64,000 nucleotides of DNA from Sporomusa sp. KB1 (lineage in GTDB: Bacteria; Bacillota; Negativicutes; Sporomusales; Sporomusaceae): assembly GCF_007830295.1 (NCBI RefSeq), contig NZ_VLKC01000002.1, forward strand, positions 1,796,513 through 1,860,512, written 5' to 3'. The notes beneath the pieces are model-generated. The model did not search any database, was not told the origin of the DNA, and saw only the letters and a list, made by a program, of their open reading frames with translations. This document shows, piece after piece, positions 61,081-64,000 of this stretch. The first letter of the stretch is position 1; each line of letters opens with the position of its first letter. Both the position numbers and the translations under genes were made by a program.

Positions 61081-63024
61081 CTAGGCGCTAACAACCTCAA
61101 TTTCATCAAACAAAACTGCCATGGCCTCTTCGACTGTGACAACAGGCCGAATAATAAGCCCTAAATGATCTTCCGGAATATCTGCCTTGTTTTCTTGCGG
61201 AATAATCATCGTCACAATACCGGCTTGTTTGGCACCATAGGCCTTTTCAAATACACCACCAACCGCCTTGACCCGGCCTTGAATAGAGATTTCTCCCGTA
61301 ATGGCTACGTCCTGGCGGATAGGTTTACCGGTAATGGCGGAAATAATGGCCGAAACTATAGCAGTACCAGCTGATGGACCATCAATGCGGCCGCCGCCAA
61401 TGATATTGACATGCAAGTCATAGCTAGCCAGGTCCTGGCCAGTAAGTTTCCTAACAACCGCAGCCGCATTAAATACCGAGTCTTTGGCCATACTACCGGC
61501 CGTATCGTTAAACCGGATACTACCTTTGCCTTTTTCTGTAGGAAATGCTACAGCCTCAATTTCCAACACAGAACCAAGATAACCACTGACTCCAAGACCA
61601 AATACCTTACCTACTTCTAATGTATCTGCTGCCTTGCGGTTTACATAAGGTGACAGGCGGCTAACCTGTACTACCCGGTAGACATCTGCTTTGGTAATAC
61701 TAACAAGCTGTTGGTCTTGCCCTACCCGCATCAACGCCATACTATAGGCATCAGATAGAATATTGACAGCCTTCCGGCCTTCAATCGTATAGTCACTGAT
61801 AAGTTGCGGCACTTCCGGCTCAGTAACCACAGCGAGCTTGACTGCTGCGTTGTACACAATTTCTTGAATATGCTTGGGGGTTAAAGGCTCAAAGTAGATC
61901 TCGGCACAACGTGAACGCACGGCTGGTGTAATATCACTGGCATCTCGTGTGGTAGCGCCGATAAGGATAAAGTCTGCAGGCGCACCTTCTTCAAACAGCT
62001 TTTTAATATATTTAGGAATACTACTATCTGATGGATCATAGTAAGCCGAATCAAAAAATACCCGTTTATCTTCAAGCACTTTTAACAGCTTGTTTTGCAG
62101 CATAGGATCCATTTCACCAATTTCATCAATAAACAAGATACCGCCATGGGCATCGGTAACCAGGCCTGGCTTTGGTTCAGGCACCCCGCTGTCTGCCAAA
62201 TCGCGACGAGCCCCTTGGTAGATAGGATCATGAACTGAGCCTAACAATGGATTCGTGACATCGCGGGGGTCCCAGCGCAAGGTCGTGCCATCGACCTCCA
62301 CGAAGGGTGCTTCTTGGGCAAAAGGTGTCCCTTTTGTCTTTTTGGCCTCTTCCAATACCAGTCGGGCCGCCGTAGTTTTGCCAACTCCGGGTGGCCCATA
62401 AAGAATAAGATGCTGAGGGTAGGGAGATGCCAGTTTGGCTCTTAGAGCCTCGACCGCCCGCTCCTGACCAATAATTTCATCAAGAGTAGTCGGACGCAAC
62501 AGCTCCATAGCCGAACAGGTTAATTTGCGGGTCTCAAGCTTTTCCAATTGTGCGTATTTTTTGAGTGTCTGGGGATTTTCCACATTAGCAGGGCTTTCTT
62601 CCTTAATAACCTGGGTGCGGATTTCCTGTACATATTCTTGATGGCGCTCTTCCATTTTTTCTGCAATTTTCTTTTCGATACGGTCTTCTACCGTACGGCG
62701 GGCGCAGAGGTCTGCTAACTCGTCTTCAATTTCACTAAGTATCTCGGGAATATTCTGCAGGGCCGGCAGTTGATCAAGGGTAGGATCCTCAAATACCAGC
62801 TTTTGCAGCGCCAACACCCGCTCATCAAGGCGGGCAGAACGCATAAGGTCCAACGCACCCAGCTTTCCGGCTTTAAGCACGACTTTTTCTGCACCTAGAA
62901 CACCGGTGTACAAACCGTACAGTGCGGCTACCTGGCGTTTAAGTTGATCTTCCTGATTGCTGCAACCGCTGGCAGCGCGGTCAGATTTACCGCTGCGTAC
63001 TAGTTTGTTAAAAAAATCTTTCAT
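61081..63024 (-). CDS. lonC: Lon-family ATP-dependent protease, LonC/spore type
   Basis: Protein of 647 residues. There is an N-terminal coiled-coil-rich region (about 1-165) instead of the usual Lon N-domain. The AAA+ module has Walker A LILYGPPGVGKTTAARLV and Walker B GGILFIDEIGEMDP. The Lon protease domain follows, with the catalytic Ser in GGGRIDGPSAGTAIVSA and Lys in GVFEKAYGAKQAG. This architecture matches the LonC type of sporulating clostridia rather than LonA or LonB. It degrades cytosolic proteins. Placed between rplI and dnaB, as in related genomes. Confidence 0.9.
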   Translation of the reverse strand: MKDFFNKLVRSGKSDRAASGCSNQEDQLKRQVAALYGLYTGVLGAEKVVLKAGKLGALDLMRSARLDERVLALQKLVFEDPTLDQLPALQNIPEILSEIEDELADLCARRTVEDRIEKKIAEKMEERHQEYVQEIRTQVIKEESPANVENPQTLKKYAQLEKLETRKLTCSAMELLRPTTLDEIIGQERAVEALRAKLASPYPQHLILYGPPGVGKTTAARLVLEEAKKTKGTPFAQEAPFVEVDGTTLRWDPRDVTNPLLGSVHDPIYQGARRDLADSGVPEPKPGLVTDAHGGILFIDEIGEMDPMLQNKLLKVLEDKRVFFDSAYYDPSDSSIPKYIKKLFEEGAPADFILIGATTRDASDITPAVRSRCAEIYFEPLTPKHIQEIVYNAAVKLAVVTEPEVPQLISDYTIEGRKAVNILSDAYSMALMRVGQDQQLVSITKADVYRVVQVSRLSPYVNRKAADTLEVGKVFGLGVSGYLGSVLEIEAVAFPTEKGKGSIRFNDTAGSMAKDSVFNAAAVVRKLTGQDLASYDLHVNIIGGGRIDGPSAGTAIVSAIISAITGKPIRQDVAITGEISIQGRVKAVGGVFEKAYGAKQAGIVTMIIPQENKADIPEDHLGLIIRPVVTVEEAMAVLFDEIEVVSA

Positions 63025-63049
63025 GGTAGTACCTTTCTAATAGTAAAAC

Positions 63050-63496
63050 TTACTCTGCTTTAAGGGTCACTTGAATCTGAGTACTAACTTCCGGATGCAG
63101 TTTAATGGGTACAGTAAAGGTTCCTAATGACTTGAGCGCATCTTTAAGCTCAATTTTGCGTTTGTCAAGCTCAAGCTTATGCTCTTTAACCAAAGCATCA
63201 GCAATATCCTTTGCCGTAACTGAGCCAAACAAGCGACCGCCTTCTCCCATCTTTACAGGAATACTGACAGTAATTTTAGTCATCTGCGCTGCCAGTAGCT
63301 TAGCCTCATCAAGTGCACGCTCTTTCTTGCGCTCCTCGGCAACCTTTTGCAAATTGGCATTATTCACGTTATTGGCAGTAGCCATAATGGCCAGTTTTTG
63401 CGGCAAAAGATAATTGCGGGCATAACCCTCTGATACTTCAATTATATCACCTTTTTTACCGAGTTTTTTCACTTCTTGCTGCAGAATTACTTTCAT
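63050..63496 (-). CDS. rplI: 50S ribosomal protein L9
   Basis: Protein of 148 residues, standard length. MKVILQQEVKKLGKKGDIIEVSEGYARNYLLPQKLA is the L9 signature; the long central helix (NLQKVAEERKKERALDEAKLLAAQM) and C-terminal rRNA-binding domain follow. ATG 63496 has GGAGAGTGCAACAC before it and lies inside the end of the upstream gdpP gene (41-nt overlap), implying coupled translation. Confidence 0.97.
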   Translation of the reverse strand: MKVILQQEVKKLGKKGDIIEVSEGYARNYLLPQKLAIMATANNVNNANLQKVAEERKKERALDEAKLLAAQMTKITVSIPVKMGEGGRLFGSVTAKDIADALVKEHKLELDKRKIELKDALKSLGTFTVPIKLHPEVSTQIQVTLKAE

Positions 63497-64000
63497 GTGT
63501 TGCACTCTCCTTTATATAACTATCAACAATCTCTATCAGCTTGGCTTTAGCCGTTTTAGCATCCATATTTTTCATTTTAGCACCAGCTACCGATTGATGA
63601 CCACCGCCACCTAGCTGTTCCATAATGACTTGGACATTAAGATCGCCGGTAGACCTGGCACTGATACCAATGCCATCTTCGATATTAAACAAAACAAAGC
63701 TTACACGTACTCCCTCAATATTTAGCAGCATATCTGCTGTCTGAGCGGCAGTTACCTGAGCATTTCTTATATCAACCGGACAGACAGCAATCACTACCCC
63801 GTCATGTGGCATTTCGGTATTTTCAATAATAGTTGCCTGGCTCTTCATAGTCTCAAAATCAACTCGGAATAAATGCCGAACCAGCGTGGGGTCAGCCCCG
63901 GACCGTCGCAGGTAAGAAGCAGCTTCAAAGGTCCGAACTCCGGTCTGAACAGCAAAGTTTTTGGTGTCTACGACCAGACCGGCATACAGCGCCGATGCCT
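63456..64000 (-). CDS. gdpP: DHH-family phosphodiesterase GdpP (C-terminal part only)
   Basis: The frame is open from the right edge to the stop near 63456, so only the last ~180 residues are present. ASALYAGLVVDTKNFAVQTGVRTFEAASYLRRSGADPTLVRHLF is the DHH-domain part, and QLGGGGHQSVAGAKM is the DHHA1 substrate motif. GdpP is a membrane c-di-AMP phosphodiesterase with PAS and degenerate GGDEF domains N-terminal to this part; those lie outside the window. It overlaps rplI by 41 nt, the usual gdpP-rplI-dnaB neighbourhood. Confidence 0.9.
   Translation of the reverse strand, partial: ASALYAGLVVDTKNFAVQTGVRTFEAASYLRRSGADPTLVRHLFRVDFETMKSQATIIENTEMPHDGVVIAVCPVDIRNAQVTAAQTADMLLNIEGVRVSFVLFNIEDGIGISARSTGDLNVQVIMEQLGGGGHQSVAGAKMKNMDAKTAKAKLIEIVDSYIKESATHESNSAARSEKTR

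Overview
The window looks like a chromosomal segment of a spore-forming, diderm (two-membrane) member of the Firmicutes, most likely a Negativicute close to Sporomusa/Pelosinus. This is inferred from gene content only. Sporulation-type genes (a Spo0H-like sigma factor, a LonC-type protease, tiny glycine- and cysteine-rich membrane proteins) sit beside outer-membrane features (a beta-barrel protein ending in Phe and an LpxC-like deacetylase). Methylmalonyl-CoA and 2-oxoacid:ferredoxin enzymes point to a strict anaerobe that makes or uses propionate. No rRNA, CRISPR array, prophage or intact insertion sequence was seen.

Layout. 1-8273 (all minus): a PucR-type regulator, then an operon of Fe-alcohol dehydrogenase, class III aminotransferase, M20 hydrolase and a UrtABC-type ABC importer that runs off the left edge. 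It reads as uptake and breakdown of an amide or ureide that yields an amino compound, then an aldehyde, then an alcohol. 8711-15286 (plus): seven tightly packed genes for an unidentified surface glycan or glycolipid, including a divergent LpxC paralogue. 15287-16600: tiny genes, two of them behind a c-di-GMP-I riboswitch. 16597-23653: a receiver/PEP-synthase-like chimera, glutamate dehydrogenase and a chemoreceptor. 23784-34839 (minus): a methylmalonyl-CoA module (mutase, epimerase, MeaB, carboxyltransferase, biotin carrier) interleaved with a 5-oxoprolinase module (pxpB, pxpC, ycsI-like, pxpA, ycsG-like). 35022-37716: korDABC. 37862-39726: a second pxpB opposite a LysR gene. 39971-42505: DUF364 protein, orphan ABC ATPase and UreG/HypB-like GTPase, a candidate uncharacterised metal system. 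43032-47391: an accessory strip with a dead Y1 transposase, a run of orphan terminators, secreted and outer-membrane proteins, and tRNA-Gly. 47748-53460: zinc-ribbon protein, phosphoribosyltransferase, LytS/LytT system with a Cache protein, and an OFA-type MFS transporter. 53787-54260: tRNA-Val, tRNA-Glu, tRNA-Lys. 54416-64000: core genes purA, ptsI, an HPr-like gene, a sigma factor, dnaB, lonC, rplI and the end of gdpP.

Most notable points: (1) the HPr-like protein next to enzyme I lacks the GLHARPA segment and its phospho-acceptor His but keeps the Ser46 region, as Crh does; (2) a 129-nt structured element closed by a perfect 12-bp helix lies directly against the purA ribosome binding site; (3) two c-di-GMP-I riboswitches, one before tiny membrane-protein genes and one before the sigma factor; (4) the glycan cluster with an LpxC paralogue; (5) the DUF364/ABC/GTPase trio; (6) the terminator run at 43.5-44.4 kb. 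All gene calls rest on sequence reading alone. Family names are from memory of conserved motifs and no database search was run.
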